From: Peristeroidobacter soli
Lineage (GTDB): Bacteria > Pseudomonadota > Gammaproteobacteria > Steroidobacterales > Steroidobacteraceae
Direction: 5' to 3'
DNA length: 64,000 nt
NCBI RefSeq assembly: GCF_004138485.1
Contig: NZ_RYEV01000005.1
Span: 1,164,827-1,228,826 of the forward strand
Part shown: in pieces, positions 55,801-63,119 of the stretch
How positions within the stretch are numbered: the stretch's first letter is position 1
Layout: each line of letters starts with the position of its first letter
Translations under genes and position numbers: made by a program
The notes under the pieces: generated by a model
Seen by the model: only the letters and a program-made list of their open reading frames with translations
Told to the model about the DNA's origin: nothing
Databases searched by the model: none

Positions 55801-58800
55801 CGCAGGGGGAGGCAGACCAGAAGCGGCTGCTGGCCTATGTCGTTCCCGACGAGGACGGTGTTCGTGGCGCAACGAGCCCAACCGATGTTTCTTCGCGCAG
55901 CGAGCTGGTGACGCAGTGGGAGTCGGTATTCGACGCCACGTACGAGATCGAGCGAACGGCGCCGAGCTTTCAGGGCTGGAACAGCAGCTACTCCGACCGG
56001 CCGATTCCCGAGATCGAGATGCGGGAATGGTTGCAAAACACGGTCGAACGCATTCGCGCCCTTCGGCCCGAGCGCATCCTGGAAGTGGGCTGCGGTGCGG
56101 GGCTGCTGGTGGAACAGCTCGCTCCAGCGGCTCGCGTTTATGCGGGCACGGACTTGTCGGCTCGCGCAGTGAACGGTCTGCGGGCATGGGCGGAAACACA
56201 ACCGCAGCTTGCGCACGTGCACCTTCGCCAGGCCGAGGCCACGGACTTCAGCGGCATCCAGCCGGGGGAGTTCGACACCGTCGTGTTGAATTCCGTGGCT
56301 CAGTATCTGCCGGATGTCGACTATTTGCTGGCAGTCCTCGAGGGCGCGGCGCGGGTGCTTGCTCCGCGAGGGCAACTGTTCATCGGTGACCTGCGGCATC
56401 TTGCGCACGTGCCCCTGCTGCACGCATCGGTGCAGCTTCACAAAGCCTCGGCTCAGACGTCGGTGCGGCAGTTGAAGAACCGCATCGCTCGCGCGGTCTC
56501 GCAGGACAAAGAACTCGTGCTGGATCCGGCGTTCTTCCATGCCTTGGCCGCGCACCTCGGCATGGGAAGCGTGGAGATCTCATTGAAGCGAGGCGGCTTC
56601 GACAACGAGCTGACGCGCTATCGTTATGACGTGGCGATACGCAAAGAGAGCGTCGAGCGACCGACTGCTCGAGTCTTCGATGCCTGCGGGACCGATGCCG
56701 TCGAGCGGCTCGCCGCTCATCTGAAAGCACATCGACCGCCCGCAGTCCTCCTACGCGCCGTGCCGAACCGACGTATGTCACGCGACCTGGCGGCGTGGCG
56801 GCTGCTGGAGTCGTTGGAGGGTCGCAGCACGGTCGGTGAATTGTTGTCGCGGCTCGAGCGAACCGAGCGTATGGGCATCGATCCTCAAACGCTGTGGGCC
56901 TTGGGCGATGAGCACGGCTATCACGTTCGGATCTCGTGGAGCGAGCAGCACACCGATGGCGCGTTCGATGTGGAATTCATCGATCCGGCGCGACTTGCAC
57001 TGGTGACGCGAGCCCACCAGCTCGCCGATCCACCGGCGAGCTGGCGAGTCTTCGCGAGCGATCCCGCGCGAGCTGTGTTCATGCAGCAGCTCGGCCCGCG
57101 ACTGCGCGAGCGCCTGGCGCAGGTGCTGCCCGAGTACATGGTGCCGGCGCATTTCATCCTGCTCGATCAGCTGCCGCTGAATGCCAACGGCAAGGTCGAT
57201 CGCAAGCAGCTACCCGAGCCCGAGCAGGTGGAGGCCGGGCACTATCAGGCGCCGCAGGGCCCGATCGAGCGGACGCTCGCGAAGATCTGGGCCGAAGTGC
57301 TCGGTGTGGAACGCATCGGCCGAGGCGACAACTTCTTCGAGCTCGGTGGCCACTCGCTGATGGCGATTCGAATCGTGTCGCAGGCACGTCGCGTGTTCGA
57401 TTGCGAGCTGTCGCTGCGAGCGCTGTTCGAGCATCCGTGTCTGTCGGAGCAGGCCGGTTTGATTCAGTCGCTGCCGACGGCGCGCTCGGGGCCGGTGTTT
57501 CATGCCGCAACTTCCAGTCGACCCGCGCTTTCCCATGCACAACAGAGACTATGGTTTCTGTGGCGGTTGGATCCTCGCTCCGCGAGCATGAACTCAGCGA
57601 GCGCGCTGCGCCTGGCCGGGCCGCTCGATCTCGAAGCCTGGCGGTTCGCGTGTCAGTTCGTGGTCGCACGACATGCCTCGCTCCGCACTGTGTTCCGGGA
57701 AGAGGACGGGACGGCGTGGCAAGAGGTGTTGGATGAAACATCGGCACCGGAGCTGGCGGTCACCGATCTGGGCAGGTGGCAGGGAGATTCACAGTTGCGC
57801 CATCTGCAAGAGCACATCGCTCAGACGATCCGCCGGCCGTTCGATCTCGAACGCGGACCGTTACTGAGAGTGCAGCTGTATCGTCTGGCCGAAGACGAGC
57901 ACGTCATGTGCGTCGTCATGCATCACATCGTCACCGATGCATGGTCCACGGCGCTGGTGGTGCAGGATTTTGTCGCCGCTTACGCGGCCAGGCGACGCGG
58001 CGAAATTCCTGCGCTGGTCCCGCCTTCGTTGCAGTACGTCGACTACGCCATCGGGCAACGCGAGTGGCTGGAGCAGGGCGAGATGCGGCGTCAGCTGGAC
58101 TACTGGACGGAGCGCCTGACCGGTGTGCCGCCGCTCGTCGTACCGCCCGACCAGTCGCCGCCAGCGCAGAGAAGTCATCCCTGCGGCGTCATGCGAACGT
58201 CGCTCGACGCGGAGTCCACAGCAGCGCTGCGAACCTTTTGTGAGTCGCAGGGAGTCACGCCGTTCATGGTGCTGCTCACAGCGGTCAGTGTCGTCGTGAG
58301 GGAACGATCGCGGCAGGAGCGCTTCGTGGTCGGAACGGACTTTGCCAATCGCAATCATCCGCGGACCGAGTCGTTGGTCGGCTTCCTGGTCAATCAGGTG
58401 GCTTTGCCCATCGATTGCCACGCGTCGCGCTCGGCCCGGGAGCTGTTGACGCAAGTCAGAAACACCGTGCTGGGCGCGGCGGACCATCAAGATCTTCCGT
58501 TCGAGCGCCTGGTGGAATCGCTGCGTTCCGAGCGACGGGGCGACGGGCGGGCGCCGCTGTTCCAGCTCAAGGTGCTCTATCAGGACGATGGCGCGGCGGC
58601 GCTGGCGCTGCCAGGGCTGCACATCGATGAGTATCCGATCGAGCCTGCGCAGGTGGAACTGGACCTGATCCTGATGTTCCATGCCGATGCGCAGCGGGTT
58701 CATCTCGCAGCCAAGTACGACCGCGAGTTGTTCGAGCCGGCGACGCTGGAGTGCATGGGGCTGGAGATCCTCTCCATCCTGAAGGTCATGCTGCCGCAAC

Positions 58801-58937
58801 CGGAGGTCGAGCTCGCCGCTCTGGCGGACGAAGCGAAACGGATCCGGCGGGATTTCGAAGCGCGAGCGCTGCAGCGGCGCGATCGCAAGCTGGCACAGTG
58901 GCGGGGAAGTCTGCGAGGACGATCGGTGATGCCATGA
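49827..58937 (+). CDS. NRPS: C-A(Asp)-T-C-A-MT-T-C
   Basis: The 3036-aa protein begins with a short helical segment, then C1 (from about aa 60, HHIAADG at 192), A1 (515-995), T1 (Ser1044, GGDSI), C2 (from 1103, HHIVSDG at 1235), A2 (1562-2010) with an inserted N-methyltransferase (about 2022-2270), T2 (Ser2510) and a C-terminal condensation domain (2568-2992, HHIVTDAW at 2699). The A1 code D-L-T-K-I-G-H-V-G is an aspartate code, and its A4 region reads AADLGHT. The A2 code D-A-E-L-I-G-A-I-T is not one I can assign; Glu at the third position hints at a basic residue such as Lys or Orn. The protein stops after its third C domain, so that module is completed in trans by the 59998 gene product. 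It starts at a GTG overlapping the previous stop and ends in an ATGA overlap with the oxygenase gene. Confidence 0.94.
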   Translation: MTVVLSQIEIDTESEAHRLATRIALLDREKRTVLLRRLIQQGVETSTLPIVPFSDPARRPVSYAQRGLWLTWRMAPNSPAYNMAGTLVLEGSLDARALETAMDDLARRHEVLRTVFRPAADGEPEQEILAPSSGALRFDDLTTLPAGEREAPARLRLQQHASEPFDLENGPVWRALLLRLNERSHWLGIVVHHIAADGWSIAVLIEDLAALYEARLAGVEPALPPLRIRFADYALWQREWIAAGELDRQLNYWQRRLGTEHSALPLPLDRARPVVRHDSGAQYRFWLTAEVAAGVRELAEGCGGSVFMVMLALLKAVVARHCGVDDICIGVPVANRSRAETHRLVGYLTNVLVVRTRVELHTDFRSLLTAAREAMLEAQSNADCPFDLLVSSLVKERHSGINPLFQVKCTEQDRVDLRDFGGLRVTTTPVEAVHAHFDLSLDFTAGKDGIRCDFTYPTDIFDEATVARLAGVFMALAQRVVTAPDASMIALLPTEDLSVAVGERLSLNENDDVVARWERSVLTAPHALALRQEERSITRGEVDAWANTLAARLGAFGVGPEVCVGVHGTRSIELVVGLLAVLKAGGTYVPLDPAIPAERLAYQARDSRIALLLSAEALAWEPGVPVWPLVPNEGVTFPVARPVRTPHTTQGAYIIYTSGSTGRPKGVVVSRGALANYVSGVLTRLNLPESVISMAMVSTVAADLGHTVLFGALSDGKLLHLISAERAFDADRFAEYMQRHSVDVLKIVPAHLQALLNASRPEDSLPRHTLILGGAATHWPLLDRIHQLSPTTRVLNHYGPTETTVGILTQEAGDARREATVLPVGKPLSNSAAYVLDGKLQPVPRGTVGELYLGGDAVARGYQGRAAQSAERFVASPFELGGRLYRSGDRVRQLPDGSVEFLGRVDDQVKIRGYRVELDEIAQLLLTQPEVEEATAIARDGKLYGYVTIHAGHRIEGSTLCERLQETLPDYMIPSGIVILDELPKNANGKIDRRALPVPEAANDQTYKAPRSEVERVLAALWADVLGVERVGREDNFFALGGDSILSLKLAAQARKRGIALAPRAVFKHQQLHELAASLATQALEPTVAIPTLDHSKRTVPQPLSYAQARQWFLWQLNRQSTAYHISSALKLDGALNADALRTSFDALVSRHESLRTVFRPRADGQTEQIVLNTVGAHLENVDLTEYDAGQRDERVRTEVMRFHQTPFDLERGPLLRVGLIRVSFAEHVLVVVMHHIVSDGWSMQILIDEFVKHYQASTRGESATLPLLPIQYLDYAVWQRNWLEAGERERQLAYWKAQLGDDQPLLQLPVDRSRPMEPVYHAALHDFELAPSLAHGVRQRANERRTTVFTVLLAGLQALLHRYTDQRDIRIGMPNANRNRPQTEGIVGFFVNMQVLRGEVDAEMSLTALLEQARVATEAAQDNQDLPFDQLVEVLQPERVASHQPLFSVTMNHQRRDFRNLAKLPGMVVSSYGLGEQHAPFELTLETVESADGTIYASFRYARELFREESIAQLARHYVKMLHAIVDAAHLRVADVRLVDDGDAEQLIQWGVSASASADHAPVHSLIEQRARSHADAVALIASDGQLSYGQLNARANRLAHRLLALGVTAETRVGIALERSFEMIIGLLAVLKAGGAYVPLDADYPKDRLQSMVEDSGIGHLLTQRAIVARLPSIAGVEPLLIDALDLSAELESDPRRAVHADNLAYVIYTSGSTGRPKGVAVPHGALSMHLRAIQQVYGITAADRQLLFASISFDAAGEQWMLPLLAGAAIVLPTPGDKTFEHVEQLIAAQAVSILYMPPAYLRRFLETLRGRTLPVRLCIAGGEAWARSDFEAAQRAFTPERLVNAYGPTETVITPTAWSANSQAAIEQAHLPIGSVVGERAAYVLDSQMNLVPQGVAGELYLGGFGLARGYLLRAGLTAERFVADPFAASGARLYRTGDSVRWNRQGQLEYLGRIDQQLKIRGFRIELGEIEAQLLAQREVRQAIVLSQGEADQKRLLAYVVPDEDGVRGATSPTDVSSRSELVTQWESVFDATYEIERTAPSFQGWNSSYSDRPIPEIEMREWLQNTVERIRALRPERILEVGCGAGLLVEQLAPAARVYAGTDLSARAVNGLRAWAETQPQLAHVHLRQAEATDFSGIQPGEFDTVVLNSVAQYLPDVDYLLAVLEGAARVLAPRGQLFIGDLRHLAHVPLLHASVQLHKASAQTSVRQLKNRIARAVSQDKELVLDPAFFHALAAHLGMGSVEISLKRGGFDNELTRYRYDVAIRKESVERPTARVFDACGTDAVERLAAHLKAHRPPAVLLRAVPNRRMSRDLAAWRLLESLEGRSTVGELLSRLERTERMGIDPQTLWALGDEHGYHVRISWSEQHTDGAFDVEFIDPARLALVTRAHQLADPPASWRVFASDPARAVFMQQLGPRLRERLAQVLPEYMVPAHFILLDQLPLNANGKVDRKQLPEPEQVEAGHYQAPQGPIERTLAKIWAEVLGVERIGRGDNFFELGGHSLMAIRIVSQARRVFDCELSLRALFEHPCLSEQAGLIQSLPTARSGPVFHAATSSRPALSHAQQRLWFLWRLDPRSASMNSASALRLAGPLDLEAWRFACQFVVARHASLRTVFREEDGTAWQEVLDETSAPELAVTDLGRWQGDSQLRHLQEHIAQTIRRPFDLERGPLLRVQLYRLAEDEHVMCVVMHHIVTDAWSTALVVQDFVAAYAARRRGEIPALVPPSLQYVDYAIGQREWLEQGEMRRQLDYWTERLTGVPPLVVPPDQSPPAQRSHPCGVMRTSLDAESTAALRTFCESQGVTPFMVLLTAVSVVVRERSRQERFVVGTDFANRNHPRTESLVGFLVNQVALPIDCHASRSARELLTQVRNTVLGAADHQDLPFERLVESLRSERRGDGRAPLFQLKVLYQDDGAAALALPGLHIDEYPIEPAQVELDLILMFHADAQRVHLAAKYDRELFEPATLECMGLEILSILKVMLPQPEVELAALADEAKRIRRDFEARALQRRDRKLAQWRGSLRGRSVMP
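55890..56636 (+). repeat. Methyltransferase insert, copy 2
   Basis: Second copy of the N-methyltransferase segment described at 48181-48925, inserted in the second adenylation domain of this synthetase. The SAM-binding motif LEVGCGAGLL is intact, so the residue of this module is also expected to be N-methylated. Confidence 0.8.
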
Positions 58938-60001
58938 GCTCCACTATGAAGACACCGAGAATCGGCAGCGTGCAGCGGCAGTCGAGCAATCACGGCCCGC
59001 GCGAGTTGGTGCGCTGGAGTCGTCTGCTGCCAGACTGCGACCTGCCCTGGTTGTGCGAGCCCGCGATCGCTGGCGTCAGCTTGCCGGCCTGGGCCTCGGA
59101 GCATCGCGTGGAGATCGAGCGCCACTTGCTCGAATGCGGCGCCATTCTGTTTCGCGGCTTCGCGGTCGCGAGCGCCGAGGACTTCAATCGCTGTGTCGAA
59201 GGCATGTCCGAGGGCGCGCTCGAATACAAATTCAGAGCGTCGCCGCGAACGCGCATCCAGGAAGATCTGAATGTCTACACGTCCACCGATTATCCCGAGG
59301 CGGAAAGCATCTTCCCGCACAACGAACATTCGTACTCGCCGGTGTTCCCTCTGCAGATCTTCCTGTACTGCGCGGTGCCGGCGACGGTGGGCGGTGAGAC
59401 GCCGATCGGCAGCACCCGGGCGCTGCTCAAACGCATCCGGCCGGAGGTGCGCGATGCCTTGCTGCGCAAGGGCATCATGTATGTGCGCAACTACGGCGAT
59501 GGTTTCGGGCTGCCGTGGCAGACCGTGTTCCAAACAACCGATCGAGGGGCTGTCGAAGCGTATTGCGCGAGCGTGGGCATTCGCGTCGAGTGGAAGGGGG
59601 GCGATCGCTTGAGAACGCGGCAGATCGGCCCGGCCATGGTCCGACATCCGCAGACGGGAGAGTCGGTATGGTTCAACCACGGAACGTTCTTTCATGAGTT
59701 GACGCTGCCCGAGGCCGCGCGAGATCGCCTGCGCAGCGAGTTCGGGGCGGACGAGCTGCCGCAGAATACTTTCCATGCCGACGGTTCTCCCATCGAGCCT
59801 GAGCACATCCGGCACCTGCAGGAGCAGTATCGGCAGGTGATGGTGCAGTTTCCTTGGCAACAGGCAGATGTGCTGATGCTCGACAACATGCTCGCGCTGC
59901 ATGCCCGTCGTCCTTTCAGCGGAGCGCGCCGCGTGATGGTCGCCATGGCGCAGCCGTGTCGTAGCGTCGACGTCGCGCTTGCAAGTCAGGAGCAGGCATG
60001 A
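58934..60001 (+). CDS. TauD-like Fe(II)/2-oxoglutarate oxygenase, second copy (likely His beta-hydroxylase)
   Basis: The 355-aa protein is a TauD/SyrP-like oxygenase with the triad His129-x-Glu131 (HNEHSY) and His323 (LHARRPF). It shares the family's VGGETPI, QTGESVWFN and ADVLMLDNM stretches with the oxygenase at 29510, but the two are clearly different. The ATG at 58934 overlaps the preceding NRPS stop (ATGA), and its own stop overlaps the next start (ATGA), so it is translationally coupled on both sides. It lies between a C-terminal condensation domain and a protein that opens with an interface-like domain and a His-like adenylation domain. In published siderophore systems, interface domains accompany dedicated beta-hydroxylases, including one type for histidine. 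I therefore infer beta-hydroxylation of carrier-bound His. Confidence 0.88.
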   Translation: MSSTMKTPRIGSVQRQSSNHGPRELVRWSRLLPDCDLPWLCEPAIAGVSLPAWASEHRVEIERHLLECGAILFRGFAVASAEDFNRCVEGMSEGALEYKFRASPRTRIQEDLNVYTSTDYPEAESIFPHNEHSYSPVFPLQIFLYCAVPATVGGETPIGSTRALLKRIRPEVRDALLRKGIMYVRNYGDGFGLPWQTVFQTTDRGAVEAYCASVGIRVEWKGGDRLRTRQIGPAMVRHPQTGESVWFNHGTFFHELTLPEAARDRLRSEFGADELPQNTFHADGSPIEPEHIRHLQEQYRQVMVQFPWQQADVLMLDNMLALHARRPFSGARRVMVAMAQPCRSVDVALASQEQA

Positions 60002-63000
60002 AAATGCAGGCAGAGTCTTCGGCTGGATATCTCCTATCGTCGCAGCAGTGCTCGGTCCACGTCGCGGACTGGCAAACACGTGCGCCGGTCAACGTGATTC
60101 TGGTCGAAGGACCGGCGAGCCTGGGGCAGGCGCAGGTGCTGCAGGCCGCGCTCGATGAGCAGATCCGGCGTCATGAAATTCTTCGCACGTGCTATCGCCC
60201 GGTGATTGGCCTGAGATATCCGATGCAGCATGTGGAGACGAAGCTGCCCGCGGCGTGGACTACGCTCGAAGCGACAGTCGACGATCGCTCGCTGATGCAG
60301 TCAGCTCGGTCGCGGCTGAGTCTTCGCGACGGTCCGGTCATTGGGGCTGCTCTCGCTCCGGCAGCGGCGGGCCGGGTGCGCTGGGCGCTGGCAGCACCGG
60401 CTTACAGTCTGGACGCAATGGCTTTGCAGGCGTTGATCGAGGCCTGCGTGACGCGAAGTCCTGCCGCTGACGTGATCCAGTATCCCGACTATGTGGCCTG
60501 GCAAAGTGAGTTGATTGCCAGCGAGCTGGGCAGCGAAGGCGCTCGCTTCTGGGAAACACAGCTACCTGGTGCGAAGGGCAGCGAGCGGCTGCCGTTCGAG
60601 ATGGATGCGAACGCGGACGCCGGCGACAGTGAAAGCGTGGCTTTGAGCGATGAAGCCGACGCAGCGCTCGGCAAGCTGGCGAAGCGTCTGAACCTGCCGT
60701 TGGAACGTGTGTTGCTCGCGGCCTGGGGCGGCTTCATGGCGCGCGTGATGCAGACCGATGACCTGTCGATCGACTGGCATGCCGATGTGCGGAGCGCGGA
60801 ATTGGACGGAGCGCTCGGATGCTTCGTCATGAAGCTGCCGGTGTCGTTGCATTTCGACGCCGAGCTGTCGAGCGACGCGTTGATACAGTCCGTGGCCGAA
60901 CAATTGCGGAACGCGGCGTCGTGGCAGGAGTGTTTCGATGCCGCCGCTCATAGCGATCGGTTGGCCCGCATCGATCGAACCCGATCGCGGATCGAGTTTG
61001 CTTACGTTCGGGAGCGCCCGTGGTCCGAGGGGTGGCAGCTCCGGCACATCGAATTGGCGCCGGGCGATGCACGCCTGCAGTGTTTGTGTATCGATGCGGG
61101 CGGTGGACGCGTCCTGCGCTGGCAAGGCGTCGCAACTCATGTTCGAGGAACGTTGCGAACGTGGAGCCACCAGTTCGTCACTTTGTTGGAATCGTTGGGC
61201 CGGCAGCCCGAACGGCGCTGGCTCGAGCAGTCGATGCTCCGGCCTGCGGAGCGGACGCAGTTGCTGAGCGAGTCTCGGCAGGAGACGAAGCCGCGCGAGC
61301 ATGATGATCGGCAGCCCCGGACATTGCACGGCCTGTTCGAAGCGCAAGTGGTGCGCACGCCGGATGCCGTCGCGGTGGTGTGCGACGATGAGCAGCTGAC
61401 CTATTGGGAACTCGATCACCGTGCGGATGTATTCGCTCGTCGACTGCGCAGCCGAGGTGTTTCGGCGGAGTCGTGTGTCGGCGTCCATCTCGGACGCTCC
61501 GTCGATCTCATCACCGCCATGCTGGCGGTGCTGAAGAGTGGCGCGGCCTACGTGCCGCTCGATCCCGGCTATCCATCAAACCGGCTCGACGGCATGATTG
61601 CGGATGCCGGCATTTCCGTCGTCATCGGTCGCGCGCACGAGCGGGGATCCTTCTCGGATTCCGGGATCAGGCTCGTCTATATCGATGAAGGTGAGCAGAC
61701 GCCGGGAGATCTTGCCGCGCTTCGGATCTCTCCTCAGCAGCTGGCCTACGTCATCTACACCTCCGGCTCGACCGGCAGGCCCAAGGGCGTGATGGTCGCT
61801 CACGCCAATGCGGTGGCATCGACACGATCCCGATTCACTTTCTATCGAGGCGCACCACGGCGCTTTCTGCTGCTTTCATCGCCGTCGTTCGACAGCTCGG
61901 TGGCGGGGATTTACTGGACGTTGGCTCAGGGAGGCGCGTTGTACATCCCGCCGGAAGGCAGGCACCAGGATGCTGCTTATCTCGCGCAGCTGGTGACGCA
62001 CGCGAGGATTTCACATTTGCTGGCGCTGCCATCCTTTTACAAACAGATCCTGCAAGCGGTGCAGGACGCGGGCCATTTACAGTGCGCCATCGTGGCCGGT
62101 GAGGCGTGTCATGCCGACGTGATCGAGGCGCATCGACGCAAGGCGCCAGCCGCCACCCTCGTCAACGAGTACGGCCCGACGGAAGGTACCGTGTGGTCGA
62201 ACGCGTTCACGATCGACGCGCGCTGGGCGCCCGGGATGCGGGTGCCCATCGGACGCACGGTCGATTCGATCTATGGCTACGTGCTCGACGAGTGCCTGGA
62301 ACCTTGCCCGGTGGGACTGCCCGGAGAATGGTACATCGGCGGCGAAGGCATCACGCGCGGATATCTCGGACGGCCTGCGCTGACGACACAGCGATTCGTC
62401 GCGGATCCGTTCGGCTCCGGCGAGCGGTTGTACCGCACCGGCGATCGAGTGAGGTTGCGGCCGGATGGCGAAGTGGAATTCCTGGGGCGCGGCGATCGCC
62501 AGGTCAAGGTGCGCGGTTATCGGATCGAACTGGATGAGATCGAGGCCGCGCTGCGCTCCCACCCGCGTGTGCGCGAAGCTGCCGTTCTAGTCCACGACAG
62601 CGACGAGCTGGGGCAGCAACTCGCAGGCTTCTTCGTGCTCGCGGCGACGGACACGGATCATCGCGCCTTGCGTGATGAATTGCTGGCGCACTTGCGGCGG
62701 TTGGTGCCGGCCTTCATGGTGCCCGCGCATCTGGTGCCAGTCGCGAGCCTGCCGCTCATGCCGAACGGCAAGCTCGATCGGCAGGTGCTGCTGAAGACAC
62801 TCGATCGAGGCTTGCGCGCACCCTATGCTGCTCCGGGCGACGACACGGAGCGTGCGTTGGCGCAGATCTGGCAGGGAGTGCTCAAGGTCGAGCGCATCGG
62901 CCTGCACGACAATTTCTTTTCGCTGGGCGGTCATTCGCTATTGGCGACGCAGGTGGCTTCTCGGATCCGCGAGATCATGGCGGTGGATCTGCCACTCAAG

Positions 63001-63117
63001 GCGCTATTCGAGACCGCCACGCTCGCCGAGCTTGCGAGCGAAGTCCGTCAACGTCTGGATGTGAGACTGGACGACGTGGCCGCGATGGAGCGTCTCATGG
63101 CCGACGCGCAGGAGTGA
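59998..63117 (+). CDS. NRPS: interface-like C domain, A(His-like), T
   Basis: The 1039-aa protein starts with a condensation-fold domain (about aa 1-430) whose catalytic motif is destroyed: where HHxxxDG is expected it reads P134-A-Y-S-L-D139-A. It should not form peptide bonds. The adenylation domain (about 440-925) has the code D-S-A-L-I-A-E-V-W, similar to histidine codes as I recall them (DS-x-x-x-AEV). The carrier Ser980 lies in LGGHSLLATQ. The active condensation domain for this residue is the one at the C-terminus of the 49827 protein. A degenerate condensation domain in front of an A domain, next to an oxygenase gene, matches the interface domain described by Reitz, Butler and co-workers for siderophore beta-hydroxylation. 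The ATG overlaps the oxygenase stop and AGGAG lies five bases upstream. The stop is followed by the next NRPS after two bases. Confidence 0.93.
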   Translation: MKMQAESSAGYLLSSQQCSVHVADWQTRAPVNVILVEGPASLGQAQVLQAALDEQIRRHEILRTCYRPVIGLRYPMQHVETKLPAAWTTLEATVDDRSLMQSARSRLSLRDGPVIGAALAPAAAGRVRWALAAPAYSLDAMALQALIEACVTRSPAADVIQYPDYVAWQSELIASELGSEGARFWETQLPGAKGSERLPFEMDANADAGDSESVALSDEADAALGKLAKRLNLPLERVLLAAWGGFMARVMQTDDLSIDWHADVRSAELDGALGCFVMKLPVSLHFDAELSSDALIQSVAEQLRNAASWQECFDAAAHSDRLARIDRTRSRIEFAYVRERPWSEGWQLRHIELAPGDARLQCLCIDAGGGRVLRWQGVATHVRGTLRTWSHQFVTLLESLGRQPERRWLEQSMLRPAERTQLLSESRQETKPREHDDRQPRTLHGLFEAQVVRTPDAVAVVCDDEQLTYWELDHRADVFARRLRSRGVSAESCVGVHLGRSVDLITAMLAVLKSGAAYVPLDPGYPSNRLDGMIADAGISVVIGRAHERGSFSDSGIRLVYIDEGEQTPGDLAALRISPQQLAYVIYTSGSTGRPKGVMVAHANAVASTRSRFTFYRGAPRRFLLLSSPSFDSSVAGIYWTLAQGGALYIPPEGRHQDAAYLAQLVTHARISHLLALPSFYKQILQAVQDAGHLQCAIVAGEACHADVIEAHRRKAPAATLVNEYGPTEGTVWSNAFTIDARWAPGMRVPIGRTVDSIYGYVLDECLEPCPVGLPGEWYIGGEGITRGYLGRPALTTQRFVADPFGSGERLYRTGDRVRLRPDGEVEFLGRGDRQVKVRGYRIELDEIEAALRSHPRVREAAVLVHDSDELGQQLAGFFVLAATDTDHRALRDELLAHLRRLVPAFMVPAHLVPVASLPLMPNGKLDRQVLLKTLDRGLRAPYAAPGDDTERALAQIWQGVLKVERIGLHDNFFSLGGHSLLATQVASRIREIMAVDLPLKALFETATLAELASEVRQRLDVRLDDVAAMERLMADAQE

Positions 63118-63119
63118 TC

